64,000 bases of DNA from Elephas maximus indicus (lineage: Eukaryota; Chordata; Mammalia; Proboscidea; Elephantidae). Each line of letters starts with the position of its first letter. Positions within the stretch are counted from its first letter, which is position 1. Of this stretch, positions 21,570 to 31,899 are shown piece after piece. The position numbers and the translations under genes were made by a program. The stretch spans positions 48,697,093 through 48,761,092 of the forward strand of contig NC_064821.1 of the NCBI RefSeq assembly GCF_024166365.1, read 5' to 3'. Below the pieces are notes generated by a model. The model was not told the DNA's origin and searched no databases. It saw only the letters and a list, made by a program, of their open reading frames with translations.

Positions 21570-21830
21570 CGTTATTTAAACACTTCACAATCGCCCCACA
21601 AAGACTCCTTATTTTCCCATTTACAGATAAAGAAACAGAGACTGTTACCTCTTAAAGCCACACCGGCACAAACTACCATTTACTGAGCCCTCCGAGGTGG
21701 GGACTTCCATTGCCCCCATCGTACAGGTGAAGAAACTGAGCCTCAGGTTAGTGTGCTCAAGGTCACAAGAGATTCGAAGCTGTCTGGTGGAAGCGTGGCA
21801 AGAGTGTGCTCGCCAACCCCTAAACCACCA
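21570..21830 (+). repeat. MIR SINE pair
   Basis: Two MIR-like segments: CATTTACAGATAAAGAAACAGAG and GTACAGGTGAAGAAACTGAGC, each followed by the complement-type GGTCACA core. MIRs are ancient tRNA-derived SINEs shared by mammals. Confidence 0.6.
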
Positions 21831-22049
21831 GTTCTGGGTATTGACCATAGATGGACCACGCCCCTCGTTCTACAGATGGGGAAAGTGAAGCCTGGAAGGT
21901 CCCAGAGCTGGTGCCAGATCCTGGGGAGATGCCGCCCGGCTTCCAGACTTCCTCGGGGCTCATCTGTGTAACAGACTCAGCCAGGCAGCCCCTAGGATGC
22001 ACATCAGAACCCGGGGGGAGGGGGGAATGGCAATGTATGGGAGAGCGTG

Positions 22050-22900
22050 AGGGAGGGCGGTGGGGTCCCCAAGAGCCCGGCCTCCTGCCCGCCCACTTCA
22101 CTCCGAAGTCCAGCAGCTCCCCCGCGAACCAAGGAATCACTGCGAAGGCTCCGCCTCCTCCCCGAGTCACCCCGAGCTAGGGGGCGTGGCCTCGCCTGCG
22201 CTTCTGCCTTCGCTGAGCACAGCCCGCGCGCCCCTCTGCGCCGGGGGCCTCACTGCGCGCGCGCCCCTGGGCTGGGGCCCTGGCGCCCGCGCGCCCCTAG
22301 CCCGGGGCCCCACTTCGTGCGCGTGCCCCTCGCCCGGGGCTCCTCTGCATGCCCGATCCGGGGAGAGCGAGGCTGCCCGGGGGTCCCCATGGCCTGACAC
22401 CTCCCCGCCTCGGGTCGGAGTGAGAGCGGGAGCGCGGGGCAGGGAAGGGGAGGTGGCCTCGGGGCGGCCTTGGCCTCGCGCCTCCCCTCTCACCGTCCCC
22501 GGCTCCTCCCGCGAAATCCGAGCCTGCTGTCAGGCGTGGGGCCGCGTGACGCCCGCACCTGTCGGAGGCCCCGGGCCGGCCCCGGCAGCCCGCCCTGCGG
22601 AGGAGGATGTGTGGGGCCCGGGTCAGAGGCCCGCGCGGGGGAGCCCCCTCTCTGCCGGGGCCGCGTCGGGCCTGAGCCCTCCGGCAGCGCCCGCGCCTCC
22701 CCTGCCATTTCCCGGAGAAGCGCCCGGCCCCGACGAGCGAGATGAAGTAAGCTGCACCCCCGCTTTCTCTCTGGCTCCTTTTGCCAAAGGCGCTGCTTAT
22801 AACCGGACAGCATCCGCGTACGCGCGCGGGGCCGAACCAGAGGTCGGGCGGTCAGGCGGCCCCGGAGGCTGGCCTCTCGTGGTGGCTACAGTGCCTGGGC
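22050..22900 (+). promoter_or_regulatory. H6PD: CpG island, probable H6PD promoter
   Basis: This is the only strongly CpG-rich, very GC-rich segment in the window. It contains a GC/CACCC-type box GGGGCGTGGC at 22181-22190 and several CCGCC/CCCGCCC runs, and no obvious TATA box. It lies 12.6 kb before the first coding exon of H6PD, on the same strand, which fits the known structure of that gene (non-coding first exon in a CpG island). No competing gene start is visible nearby. Long open frames here (such as 22060-22983) come from the lack of AT-rich stop codons. Confidence 0.8.
22490..22746 (+). other. H6PD: Probable H6PD exon 1 (5' UTR), 5' end not determined
   Basis: The right edge is a donor-like GATGAA|GTAAGC, with GT at 22747-22748, near the downstream side of the CpG island. 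The left edge is only a guess, since the transcription start cannot be read from sequence. If joined to the acceptor at 35382-35383, an ATG at 22742-22744 is in frame with the H6PD coding frame (ATG AA|G TAC). If the other AG at 35390-35391 is used, that frame meets TGA at 22743-22745 and the first start is then at 35403. Confidence 0.55.
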
Positions 22901-22984
22901 ATTTCTTTCAGAAGAGTCATCCCAACCAGCCACCCACCCGCTGCCTCGGCTCAGACCCAGGCAGTGGCAGTTCCTGCCCTTAAT

Positions 22985-23660
22985 CACCCTCCCAGGCCTC
23001 CTTCCGCAAAAAAAAAAAAAAAGTTAATGTTCACTTCCTCCTCTGTAGGTCCCCGTGGCGCGGTAGTTCTGACTTGGTGGCGGTTCTGTAGGAGGCAGCC
23101 AGGCCCTTCGAGGGTAGTACAGGGGTTCACAGGCGTCCCTTTCCCTAGGTTTTCTGGAATTTAATTCTAGGAGCGTAGGAACTCAACTTATTTATTTTTT
23201 TCTGGAATCTGCTTAATCTTTGCCAGCAACCACTCAGGTTTCAATCACTGTTTACAATGCACAGTTCCACCGAGTGACTTTCTGGAATCTCCCTGGACCA
23301 CTAGAGATCAGATCCCTCGAACTTGAATGCTTAGCTGGGAATGAGAACTTCTGGAAAGTGAGGGGTCGCAGATGAGGGGAAAGTGGTGTAAAATGGGCAT
23401 AAATTATGGTCTGCATTCTCTGTAGCAATGGATGGCTGATAGGATATTTGAGTTTCTGAGGCTAATCTTTTGGTACGTTTTAGGGACAGCTGTGATAAAA
23501 TGTTCAGTGTTTGGCATGAGCAGAGCTTAGTTTTCAGGCAGCTTTTTCTGTAACTGTTTGAGGTAAATGAATGCGCACAAACTCTACACAAACATATTAA
23601 AAAAAATTTTTTTTTTTTAATCCAGAGACTTGAGTTTACTAAATTACTGTTACTGTCAGG
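22985..23660. other. Intron 1 of H6PD, unique sequence
   Basis: Intronic DNA after the CpG island, with A- and T-runs (23008-23022, 23600-23620). No other feature was recognised. Confidence 0.45.
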
Positions 23661-23667
23661 TGGTTTT

Positions 23668-23935
23668 ATTGTTGTTGCTTGGTGCCATCGAGTCGATTTT
23701 CGACCCATAGCCATCCCGCGTGACAGGATAGAACTGCTCCGCAGGGTTTTCTAGGCTTTAATCTTTATGGGCAGGACCGGGTAGTGTTTCATTCTGTTGT
23801 ACGTAAGGTCGCTATGAGTCCGAACCGACTCAACGACACCTATCAACAACAACAATACTCTTTAAGAGAGCAGATTGCCAGGCTTTTCTCTGGCAGAGCT
23901 GCTGAGTGGGTTCGAACGACCAACCTTTCAGTTAA
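23668..23935 (-). repeat. AfroSINE, long type, antisense, split by an RTE 3' end
   Basis: The SINE is in two pieces, 23668-23771 (ending GCTTTAATCTTTATGGG) and 23855-23935 (starting CTTTAAGAGAGCAGATTGCC). The copies of CTTTATGGGA-like sequence at the break are the target duplication. Confidence 0.85.
23772..23854 (+). mobile_element. RTE LINE, last ~80 bp, inserted in a SINE
   Basis: GGCAGGACCGGGTAGTGTTT, ATTCTGTTGTACGTAAGGTC and GAACCGACTCAACGACACC match the RTE 3' end at 55135-55210. It is an extremely 5'-truncated copy. Confidence 0.85.
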
Positions 23936-24529
23936 AAATTAAATCCATGGGCAAACAAAGGGGAAAGGAAGAGATATCTTTGATCATCTGTGGCCTACAG
24001 ACTTCTCCTTTTATTTATGCCACTTGCACAAGCGGTAATAGATGTCATTGCTTGTTGCCAGACCTCACTGTGAATGCCACCGGGCCTTGTCTAACCCAGT
24101 AATCCTGAGAGCAGGCGGTGGTCTTTCTCCTGTTCTGAGGTGGGAGTCACATGGCCATTTGTCTGGGAGATTTCTTAATACCACATCCTCCCAAAGATCT
24201 TCATGACCGTGATCTGGGTGTTTTTTTTTTTTTGGCCAGACATTAGTATGAAGTAGATCATCTCCATTTCACAGCTGGAGAAAAGGAGGCCCTCGACTTA
24301 AGCGAAAGAAAGGCTAGAGTATAAACCCCTCGAGGGCTGGCCTGGAGACTTTCTAACCGGGAAGAATTCCAGCATTATATCCCTTTAATTTTTCCTCAGT
24401 ATGAGTCAGAGGTCGTGGTGAGGTGTTTCTTGGCATTTTTTTCTGCGGTGGTATGAGCGATTGGTTTTACAGCAATTCTAAGAAGCCAGCAAGAAAAGCC
24501 CCTCCATTGACGATGCTGTTCGTTTAGTA

Positions 24530-24760
24530 GTGACGGAAGTTAACATTTCTTGAGTGCTTACTGTTTGGCAAGCATCTGTGTAATATCTTACACGGATTAT
24601 CTCGTTTTGTGTTTCTAATGGACTCGTTTTCCTATCCTGTGTTTGAGGCACAGAGGGGTAAAATAACTTGTCTGAGGTCACACTGTTACTAAGTAGAAAA
24701 GCAAAGATTTGAATTCAGAGTTCAGACAAGCTAATACAGTGTTTAAAATTTCTTCAGTTT
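24530..24760 (+). repeat. MIR SINE
   Basis: Core-like TTGAGTGCTTACTGTTTGGC and AAATAACTTGTCTGAGGTCA are recognisable MIR pieces. Confidence 0.7.
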
Positions 24761-24799
24761 GGAGTTGTAGCCACACATTTTACAGGTAGGTAGCATGAG

Positions 24800-25210
24800 C
24801 CTGGCTCTCAGATTGTGAGCTTTGGAGGCAGACTGCCTATATTAAGATCCCATCAGCACTGAGCTGCCTGACCGTCAGTAAGTTATTTTACCTCTCTGTA
24901 CCTTAGTTCCGACTCGTAGCGACCCTATAGGAGAGAGTAGAACCGCCCCATAGAGTTTCCAAGGAGTGCCTGGCGGATTCAAACTGCCTACCCTTTGGTT
25001 AGCAGCCGTAGCACTTAACCACGACGCCTTATAGGGTCACTCTGAGTCGGAATTAACTCGACGGCACTGGGTTTGGTTTTTTTTTTTTTTGGTGTTTGTA
25101 CCTTAGTCCCTGCTCTTTTGACTGCTAACAATGGGAATAATAGTAGTACCTACTTCCTAGGGTTGTGGCAAGAATAAAATGGCACGCTGCGTGTCACATT
25201 CTTAGCTTGG
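24800..25210 (+). repeat. MIR SINE interrupted by an AfroSINE
   Basis: GGCAGACTGCCTATATTAAG to TACCTCTCTGTACCTTAGT continues after the insertion at CCCTGCTCTTTTGAC and AATAATAGTAGTACCTACTT. The two halves join into one MIR. Confidence 0.75.
24908..25096. repeat. 5'-inverted AfroSINE (fold-back)
   Basis: The left part (24908-25026) is an antisense SINE from tail to head. The right part (25027-25090) is a sense SINE 3' end with T-rich tail. TGTACCTTAGT flanks the whole block at 24897-24907 and 25097-25107, so the two parts went in as one event. About 25 bp of tail are present in both orientations. Confidence 0.85.
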
Positions 25211-25595
25211 CGTTTGGCTTATAGTTAAAAAGTCTATAAATATCTCTTTGATTGTTAATAGTTTTGTTACAACTAGTAAGCTGCTATTGGTGTGTGATGT
25301 GTCACAGTGCTTGAAGTTCACCGTTAGGGATTTATTCTTTCGTGCCACCGTTCCAATGCAGATACCTCCAGAAGCTGGTGGTCGTGTACAAATGGGATGT
25401 GTTTGTTTGCTCAGCAAGTATTTATAGAGCACCTTCTGTGTGCCAGACCCTGTTTTCGATACTAGAAATACGGCAGTGAGCAAAACAGACGAAAATCCCA
25501 CCCTCATCGCCACTTAACATTCTTGGGGGGACGGGTTGACAGACAATAGAATAAATAGTCTAATCATGCAGTATGTTAGAAAATGCTACATACTA

Positions 25596-25818
25596 CAAAA
25601 ACCAAAACAAGAAACTAAGCATGTTGCTGTCAAGTCAGTTCCACCTCATGTAGATTCCATGTGTTACAGAGTAGAACCGCTCCTTAGAGTTTCCTTGGCT
25701 GAAATCTTTATAGAGGCAGATTGCCAGACCTTCCTTCCACTGTGCCGCTGGGTGGATTTGAACCACCAATCTTTAGGTTAACAGTCAAGGGTAAACCATT
25801 TGCGCTACCCAGGGACCT
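25596..25818 (-). repeat. AfroSINE, long type, antisense
   Basis: Tail complement GTTGCTGTCAAGTCAGTTCC, body AAATCTTTATAGAGGCAGAT, head complement GCGCTACCCAGGGACC. Confidence 0.9.
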
Positions 25819-25829
25819 TAAGTACTATA

Positions 25830-26000
25830 ACCAAAAAAAAAAACCAAACCCAGTGCCGTCGAGTCAATGCTGCCTCCTAGCGACCCTATAGAACAGAGTA
25901 GAACTGCCCCATAGAGTTTCCAAGGAGCACCTGGCGGATTCGAACTGTCGACCCTTTGGTTACCAGCCATAGCGCTTAACCACTATGCCACCAGAGTTTC
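25830..26000 (-). repeat. AfroSINE, short type, antisense
   Basis: Tail complement CGTCGAGTCAATGCTGCC and head complement ACCACTATGCCACCAGAG. CTTAAGTACTA on the left and CTTATGTACTA on the right are the duplicated target. It sits about 10 bp from the preceding SINE. Confidence 0.92.
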
Positions 26001-26765
26001 CTTATGTACTACAGGAAGAAGTAAAGAAGGAGAGGATAGAGAGTGTGAGATGGGATGGGAGGTTTATAGTTTTACAGAGAGTGGCCTGAGAAATCTCACT
26101 GAGAAGGTGACATTTCAGCAAGGCATTGAAGTTAGTGAGGCTGTGAACCATGCGGACAACTGCGGGGTGGGTGTGGGGGGAGTGGGCCAGGCAGAGAGAA
26201 CAGAAAGTACAAAGGCCTTGAGGCAGGAGGATGGGTGGTGGAGCCTCGGGAGGGGCAGAGTAGTAGGGGAAGAGGTCAGTGAGGTAATGGTGGGAGGCGA
26301 ATATATAGACCCTGCAGTCCTCTAAATTGGAATGAGGTGGCCTGACCCACTGCTGTGTTGAGGCTTAACTATAGAGAGGGCAAGCAGGAGGCCAGTTAGG
26401 AGTTGCTACAGTAATCCAGACAGAAATGGCGGTGACTAGGGCCTGTGCAGAGCATTGGAAGGTGATGAGGAATAGTTGTAGATAAATTTTGAAGATAGAA
26501 ACTATAGGATTTGCCGACCCCAAGGTTTCTGGCCTGAACACCAGAAGGATAGAGTTGTCAGTTACTGAGAATGGAGAATGCTGTTTGGAGCAGGTTGGGA
26601 CATAAGTCAGTTCAATTTTGAGCATGTTAAATCTTGAAGACATCCAAGTAATGGCATCAGAGTAGGCAGTTGGCTGTATGAGTGTGGAGTTGGGGGACAG
26701 AAATCCAGACTGGAGATTTGGGAGTATCAACAGTTACATGCCGGTAAATATTTAATAACTGACTT

Positions 26766-27180
26766 TGAAGGGGGCTGTTTGGGGACCTCTATTTTATAGC
26801 ATTTGCCAATTCCTGTGGTGTAAATACTCCCACCCTAACCAATATTCAACCACAATGTTATAGGATACCTTTACCATACAGGTAATGTCAAGAGCATAGA
26901 CAATAGTAAAATCTACTAAAATAGTTAGAAAGTGATGAGTTCGAGTACTGATGACCTTTGCTTTTCGTAGAATTTATTTAATTGTAACTTCATACAATTC
27001 AGTTTTTAATAATGACTGTGTTTAACAACTGGCTTGAAAAACTCCTGAAAATCTAGCAATTGAGCTACGTGTGCAGGTTTCAGCTGACTCCAGCATACCA
27101 CTGATTATAGGGACCCAAGATTGGTCCCTGAAGAAATGGTAGGAATGAGGATTCTCTGAGATTCGGGAGGAATAAGGGAA
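26766..27180. other. Intron 1, no feature recognised
   Basis: AT-rich sequence without recognisable elements. Confidence 0.4.
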
Positions 27181-27185
27181 ACAGG

Positions 27186-27424
27186 AAGGAGCCCTGGTGG
27201 TGCAGTGGTTAAGCACTTGGCTGCTAACCGAAAGGTTGGCGGTTTGAACCCACCAGCTGCTCCGTGGAAGAAAGATGTGGCAGTCTGCTTCTGTAAAGAT
27301 GAAAAACCAAACCTGATTGCATCAGGTTGATTCCAACACAGCGACAGCCCTGGAAACCCTATGGAGCAGTTCTGCTCTGTCCTGTAGTGTCGCCGAGAGT
27401 CAGAATCGACTCCACGGCAGTGAT
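27186..27424 (+). repeat. AfroSINE, long type, carrying a reversed SINE 3' fragment
   Basis: The copy starts GGAGCCCTGGTGGTGCAGTG and ends GAATCGACTCCACGGCAGTG. In the middle (about 27299-27345) it holds an antisense tail, AAAAACCAAACCTGATTGC and AGGTTGATTCCAACACAGCG, between TAAAGAT and AGCCCTGGAAACCC. The inner piece is the last ~45 bp of another SINE inserted the other way round. Confidence 0.85.
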
Positions 27425-28510
27425 TACTGACAGCAGAGCCTGATCGTGTTTCTTGTGTCCCCAGTACAGCCCTGAGGGAACTGAATGCAGATCAGAGTTC
27501 ACTGACAAGGGGTTTGACTTGTGTCTTCATTGATGTGTTTGGCACAGATGGGCCAGATGTAGAAGCAAAGAGGGCAGGAAAAGTACTTGAGATGGCTTGT
27601 GAAACAGGGACTGGGCAATTCCTTGTGCTTAGTTAAGATGATCTCCAGTTTGAACTCGTTTTCCTCCCACACATTCTTTTAAAAATTCCAAACTCATGGG
27701 CTGTGACCATAAGAAAATTTCCATTCATCATCCCTTTGTAGGCAGAGGTCAAGGTGCAATGTGGTGTTGGGAAAGGGACTTGGCAGCGGCGGCCACTGAC
27801 CTTCACCCCCAGCTCCTTTCTGCCGCCCCTTGCTGCCGGGAATAGAGGCTCCAAGCTGCATCCTGTGGTTGACCAGAACCCGCTCTGCTGCTGGAGCCCC
27901 TGCACAAGCTGAGCTGCCTGGGGCTGGTCAAGGACGCTGGTGGCTGCTGACCAGGCCTGCCTCCTTCGCTGGGGTGAAAACAAAGACCGGAACCCTGGTT
28001 TCCATCCGAACCCTCTGGCTGGCCAAGCCAGTATTCACAGGTTTTGCGATGGTGGCAGAACCCGTTTTTAAAAGGTGAGTCTCCCAGGATAGAAAGCTGG
28101 TGGGAACCTCTCAGATTCGGAGTTAGGGCAGTGAAGGGTGCCCTGGACCGTGTGTGGGTGCCCAGAATCAGCCCGAACGCCGAGGGAGCCTGTCAGAAAA
28201 ACATCTTTTGTGCCTACCTAGAGGATGACCCCACGGCATCACACTTTCTAGTGTGGCGTATTTCTGGCAGCTCTGTTGAGTTAGAATTGCCGTAAGTGAA
28301 ATCACATCTGCCATGCTCTTAAGTTATAGCTTCAAAGAATTTTATCTTAACTTCTGAGTGATGCCCAGTTATCTTTGTATTTTAGCTCATCGCTTGGTAT
28401 ATTAGTCCTGTCTTTCCCTGTCCTGCTGCATAGGTCTAAGGCTCCAAGCGCTCAACTTATAAAAAATCCAAAGGTGTCTTCCCTGATATTAGGGTGGCCG
28501 TCTCCTTTCC
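27425..28510. other. Intron 1, unique sequence with a candidate alternative exon
   Basis: Mostly single-copy-looking. The part 27780-28080 is GC-moderate and ends in a strong donor consensus, described separately. Confidence 0.4.
27965..28074 (+). other. H6PD: Candidate alternative first exon of H6PD (left edge unknown)
   Basis: A donor-like TTTTTAAAAG|GTGAGT has GT at 28075-28076. An ATG at 28049-28051 in a strong start context (GCGATGG: G at -3 and +4) opens a short frame that reaches the donor with two bases of a codon left over. Joining to the acceptor at 35382-35383 continues in frame into TAC CCA GGC and the H6PD frame, giving the extension MVAEPVFKRYPGFWR before the usual N-terminus. 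No transcript evidence is available here, and the frame match alone has a one-in-three chance. Confidence 0.25.
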
Positions 28511-28722
28511 AGGAGCCCTAGTGGCGCAGATGGTTGAGTGTTTGGCTGCTAACCAAAAGTTTGGCAGTTTGAATCCACCCAGCTGCTCCATGGGAGAAAG
28601 ACCTGTTAATCTGCTTCCGTAAAGATTACAGCCACAAAAACCCTATGGGGTAGCTCTCCTCTGTCACATGGGGTCACTGTGAGTTGAAAATGACTCGACA
28701 GCATCTAGCAACAACAACATCT
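28511..28722 (+). repeat. AfroSINE, long type
   Basis: Starts GGAGCCCTAGTGGCGCAGAT, has CTGCTTCCGTAAAGATTACA, and ends GACTCGACAGCATCTAGC with CAACAACAAC. Confidence 0.92.
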
Positions 28723-28747
28723 TCTTTCCTTGGGGAACATAGGACTT

Positions 28748-28946
28748 AGGAGTCCCTGGGTGGCATAAACGGTTAAGCACTGAACTATTAACTGAAAGGT
28801 TGGTGGTTCAAATCCACCCATAGGTACCTCAGAAGAAAGGCCTGGAGATCTGCTTTCAAAAGGCCACAGCCTTGAAAACTATGGAGCTCAGTTCTACTCT
28901 GCACAAGTGGGGTCACCATGACTCAATGACAATTGGTTTGGGTTTA
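28748..28946 (+). repeat. AfroSINE, long type
   Basis: Starts AGGAGTCCCTGGGTGGCATA, has GAAGAAAGGCCTGGAGATC and ends ACTCAATGACAATTGGTTTG. Confidence 0.9.
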
Positions 28947-28964
28947 GGGGCAATAAAACAAAAT

Positions 28965-29140
28965 ATCATATACATCCTTTGGCCCATTTTCCTCATTTCA
29001 GATTAGGAAACCAAGACCCAGCCCAGTTAAGTGACTTGTCCAAAGTTGTGTGGTTGTTTAGCATTACGGTCTGGACAAGAATCCCCATAGCCCAATTCCC
29101 AGTCTAATACACTGTGCTTCCTCTCCTACAGCTTGTTAAA
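28965..29140 (+). repeat. MIR SINE
   Basis: CCTCATTTCAGATTAGGAAA and GTTAAGTGACTTGTCCAAAG are MIR phrases. Confidence 0.7.
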
Positions 29141-29259
29141 TTTTTCACCAGGGTTTTCGTATTCATTTTATTAAAAGTAGAAGAGATTCATCACAGGGTC
29201 AGCTGCTGAAGGACTACCTCCATGCTTTTAGGCTAAATTCAAAATTGTGATTTTTCAAG

Positions 29260-29463
29260 ATTTCCTTGGTGGCGCAAGCTGTTGTGCTTGACTAACCTAA
29301 AGGTTGGCACCTTGAACCCACCCAGCATTGCCACGGAAGAAAAGCCTGGCAATCAGCTTCTGTAAAGATTACAGTTAAGAAAACCTTACGGAGCAGTTTT
29401 ACTCTGTAACACATGGGTTCACCCTGAGGCAGAATCCACACGATAACGGGTTCGGACTTTTGT
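29260..29463 (+). repeat. AfroSINE, long type, diverged
   Basis: Starts TTCCTTGGTGGCGCAAGC, has GCTTCTGTAAAGATTACAG, and ends with a degraded tail GCAGAATCCACACGATAACG. Confidence 0.85.
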
Positions 29464-29667
29464 GTGTGTATTTTATCTTCCTCTCAGAGCAGGCGTGGAG
29501 GCAGGAGGGAGAAAGGCTACAGGAAAAAACTTTCAAAAGTGGAAGCTCTGCAGTGTGAGTGGGGAGGTTCGGGCTGCAGGTGGATATGGTGGAGCCATGA
29601 TGGATTTCCTGTTACCTCGCCTCTAGTTCAGAGGCCGGCGTGCTTTTCCTGACTCTGACTTAATTGG

Positions 29668-29810
29668 ACTTCTTGTGGTGGCACAGTGGTTAAGAGCTTG
29701 GCTGCTAACCAAAAGATCAGGAGTTCGAATCCACCAGCTGCTTCTTGGCAACCCAACCAGGCAGTTCTATTCTGTCCTATTAGGGTCAGCTCAACTGCAA
29801 CCGGTTTGGG
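29668..29810 (+). repeat. AfroSINE, short type
   Basis: Starts CTTCTTGTGGTGGCACAGTG, has B-box AGTTCGAATCC, and ends in a shortened tail GGTCAGCTCAACTGCAACC. Confidence 0.88.
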
Positions 29811-30087
29811 GCCAGCCTGTTTTCTGTCTGGGCACAGGGAGGATAGCCCCAGGGCAGGGTATAAGAACTAGTGGGTAGGGGGGAGTGGTATGCAAATACC
29901 AGGGTTTGTTCTTAGTGCTGTAGCCCTGGGAAGGGAGGGAGCTGCACAGATAGCATTTGTCCTGACAGCCAGGGCATTATGCCACCCTTGGGGCCAGGAG
30001 GCACTTTGTATTTCATTAACTTAATTAACATCTGTTTTTGTCACATGCATTACCGCCTCTCATTTAGGTTGGTGGTATTAGCCCAGT

Positions 30088-30607
30088 GTCTTAGTCATCT
30101 AGTGTTGCTATAACAGAAATATCACAAGCGGATGGCTTTAACGAAGAGAAGTTTATTCTCTCACAGCCTAGGAGGCCAGAAGTCTGAATTCAGGGTGCCA
30201 GCTCCTGCGGAAGGCTTTCTCTCTCTGTCAGCTCTGGGGAAGGTCCTTGTCATCAGTCTTCTCTGGTCGAGGAGCTTCTCAGTGCAGGGATCGTGGGTCC
30301 AAAAGATGCTCTGTTCTCCTGGCTCTTGTTTCTTGGTGGTACGAGATCCCCTGTCTCTCTGCTCCCTTCTCTCCTTTATATCTGAAAAGAGATTGACTTA
30401 TGACAAAACCTACTCTTATAGATTGAGTCCTGCCTCATTAACATAACTGCCTCTAACCTGCCACATTAACATCATAGAGGTTAGGATTTACAACACACAG
30501 GATAAATATATCAGATTACGAAACGGTGAACAATCACAGAATGCTGGGAACCATGGCCTAGCCAAGTTGACACACGTTTTTGGGGGATACAGTTCAATCC
30601 GTCACAC
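30088..30607 (-). repeat. Solo LTR (MaLR/ERVL-like), antisense, copy A
   Basis: The plus strand runs GTCTTAGTCATCTAGTGTTG, GCGGATGGCTTTAACGAAGA, CTCTCTCTGTCAGCTCTGGG, and GGGGGATACAGTTCAATCCG. The same ~520-bp LTR recurs antisense at 44933 and 52465 and in sense at 45877. It has no coding sequence. Confidence 0.85.
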
Positions 30608-30724
30608 CCAGTTTTATAGATGAAGAAACGTGGACCCAAATTGATATGCTGGTTTAATTAAGTCATACAGCTAGGGAATGACTTTGAACTCAGCTCTGAC
30701 CCAAATACCATGGCACCATGTTCC

Positions 30725-30920
30725 TCTACTCAACTAAGGAAGCCGTGTAGCCTAGTGACCAGGGTCTTGGACTTTGTGACTTGGCAGTCTATCTCACCTC
30801 CCAGCTTACACGTCTGTAAAATGGGAATCATTACACCAGTGTTGGGAGGAAGTCTCGAGACAGGCATCTGAAGCATCTGGCTAGGGCCTGGCCCACGGCA
30901 GCGACTCGGTAAACATCAGG
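30725..30920 (+). repeat. MIR SINE
   Basis: CCGTGTAGCCTAGTGACCAG and CGTCTGTAAAATGGGAATCA are MIR phrases. Confidence 0.75.
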
Positions 30921-31877
30921 TATTGTTATGGGACTGTCAGCACACCTAATCCTCATTTATCGATATTTTGCGTTTGTGACAATAGTAAATAGTAAATACT
31001 ACCTGGCTATTTTGCACATCAACGAGGTGGTGGGTGTGGCGGCAGTGGTTGTGGAGTGTCCCTTCCCTCTAGAAGGCTCTCTGTGCTGCCCCCACACTCT
31101 GCTTCCACCTGCCCGCAGAGGCGCTGCATCCAGTTGCCATACAGGGCTGGCCTCCTCTATGGCTATGGCCTCTGGAGTGACGCACAGGCAACATTGAGTC
31201 AGTGGGGCGCCTGTTCTGGGTCCCCAGCTGCCATGCAGCCTGAGGCCCTGAAGCTCAAAATTGCTGTGGGGTGGGAAGAGAGGAAAGAAAGGTATCGGAG
31301 AGAGTATTTGGAAGAAATGCTTGCAAATTTAATGACATCCCACAGTGAGCTGAAATGGGCCTGAAGCCTCCGCCTGGGTGAAGCTAGGTGCGAGGCCAGG
31401 CTCCCAGGGCCCTCACAAGAAGCACCAGCCTCTGCCTCAGTGACTCACCAGGCCTGGAGGGCAGAGCAGGCTCCAGGATCATGAAAGCAGGGCTTGCAGG
31501 GGTGGGAATGAGCCCTGGAGGTGGCTCCGCAAGGGAAACTCTGAGCCAGCACAGGAGGAAGGTGAAGTGGTTAAGCCGCGGGCCCTCCAGTCACACAGGC
31601 CGGCTTTATCCAGATTTATCTCCTCCAAACCTCCTTCTCCACAGAGGAATGATCCATAACTGGACTCATCACAGTGATGACACATTGGTAAATCTTAGCT
31701 GTTACTATTTTTATGATCGAATTTTATAAATTAAAAAAACTGGACAAATGGATTATCTGAAAAAAAAAAAACAAAAACCTCCATTTTCAGATAACACAGG
31801 TTTTCACTTAACGACCTGGTCTTTGGAACCTAACCACCTCGATAAGTGAGGAATGGGTGTAGTTGGCATCCAGTTTT
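30921..31877. other. Intron 1, unique sequence
   Basis: No gene or clear transposon. The open frame 31388-31729 shows no domain. Confidence 0.4.
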
Positions 31878-31896
31878 TCCGGGGGGGGGGGGGGGG
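31878..31896. repeat. Poly(G) run, ~16-17 bp
   Basis: A nearly uninterrupted G homopolymer follows TTTTTCC. The length is likely to be unstable and prone to sequencing error. Confidence 0.9.
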
Positions 31897-31899
31897 CAA

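Larger units (their letters stand above)
25400..26765. repeat. Ancient LINE-like repeat (L2-type, uncertain), with two SINEs
   Basis: Recognisable old-repeat phrases include AAGTATTTATAGAGCACCTT, GAGAAGGTGACATTTCAGCA, AAGGCCTTGAGGCAGGAGGA, GTAATCCAGACAGAAATGG and AGTAGGCAGTTGGCTGTATG. I recall these as one widespread mammalian repeat but am not certain of its family name. Confidence 0.6.

Noticed and set aside
1-22000. miR-34a or GPR157 exons upstream of H6PD
   Set aside because: I looked because these lie upstream in human. I did not find the miR-34a mature sequence or any seven-helix exon; the human distances also place them outside this window.
22060-22983. 307-codon open frame in the CpG island
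   Set aside because: It follows from very high GC content with few stop codons. It has low-complexity Ala/Pro/Gly/Arg composition and no domain, and it runs through the predicted exon 1 donor.
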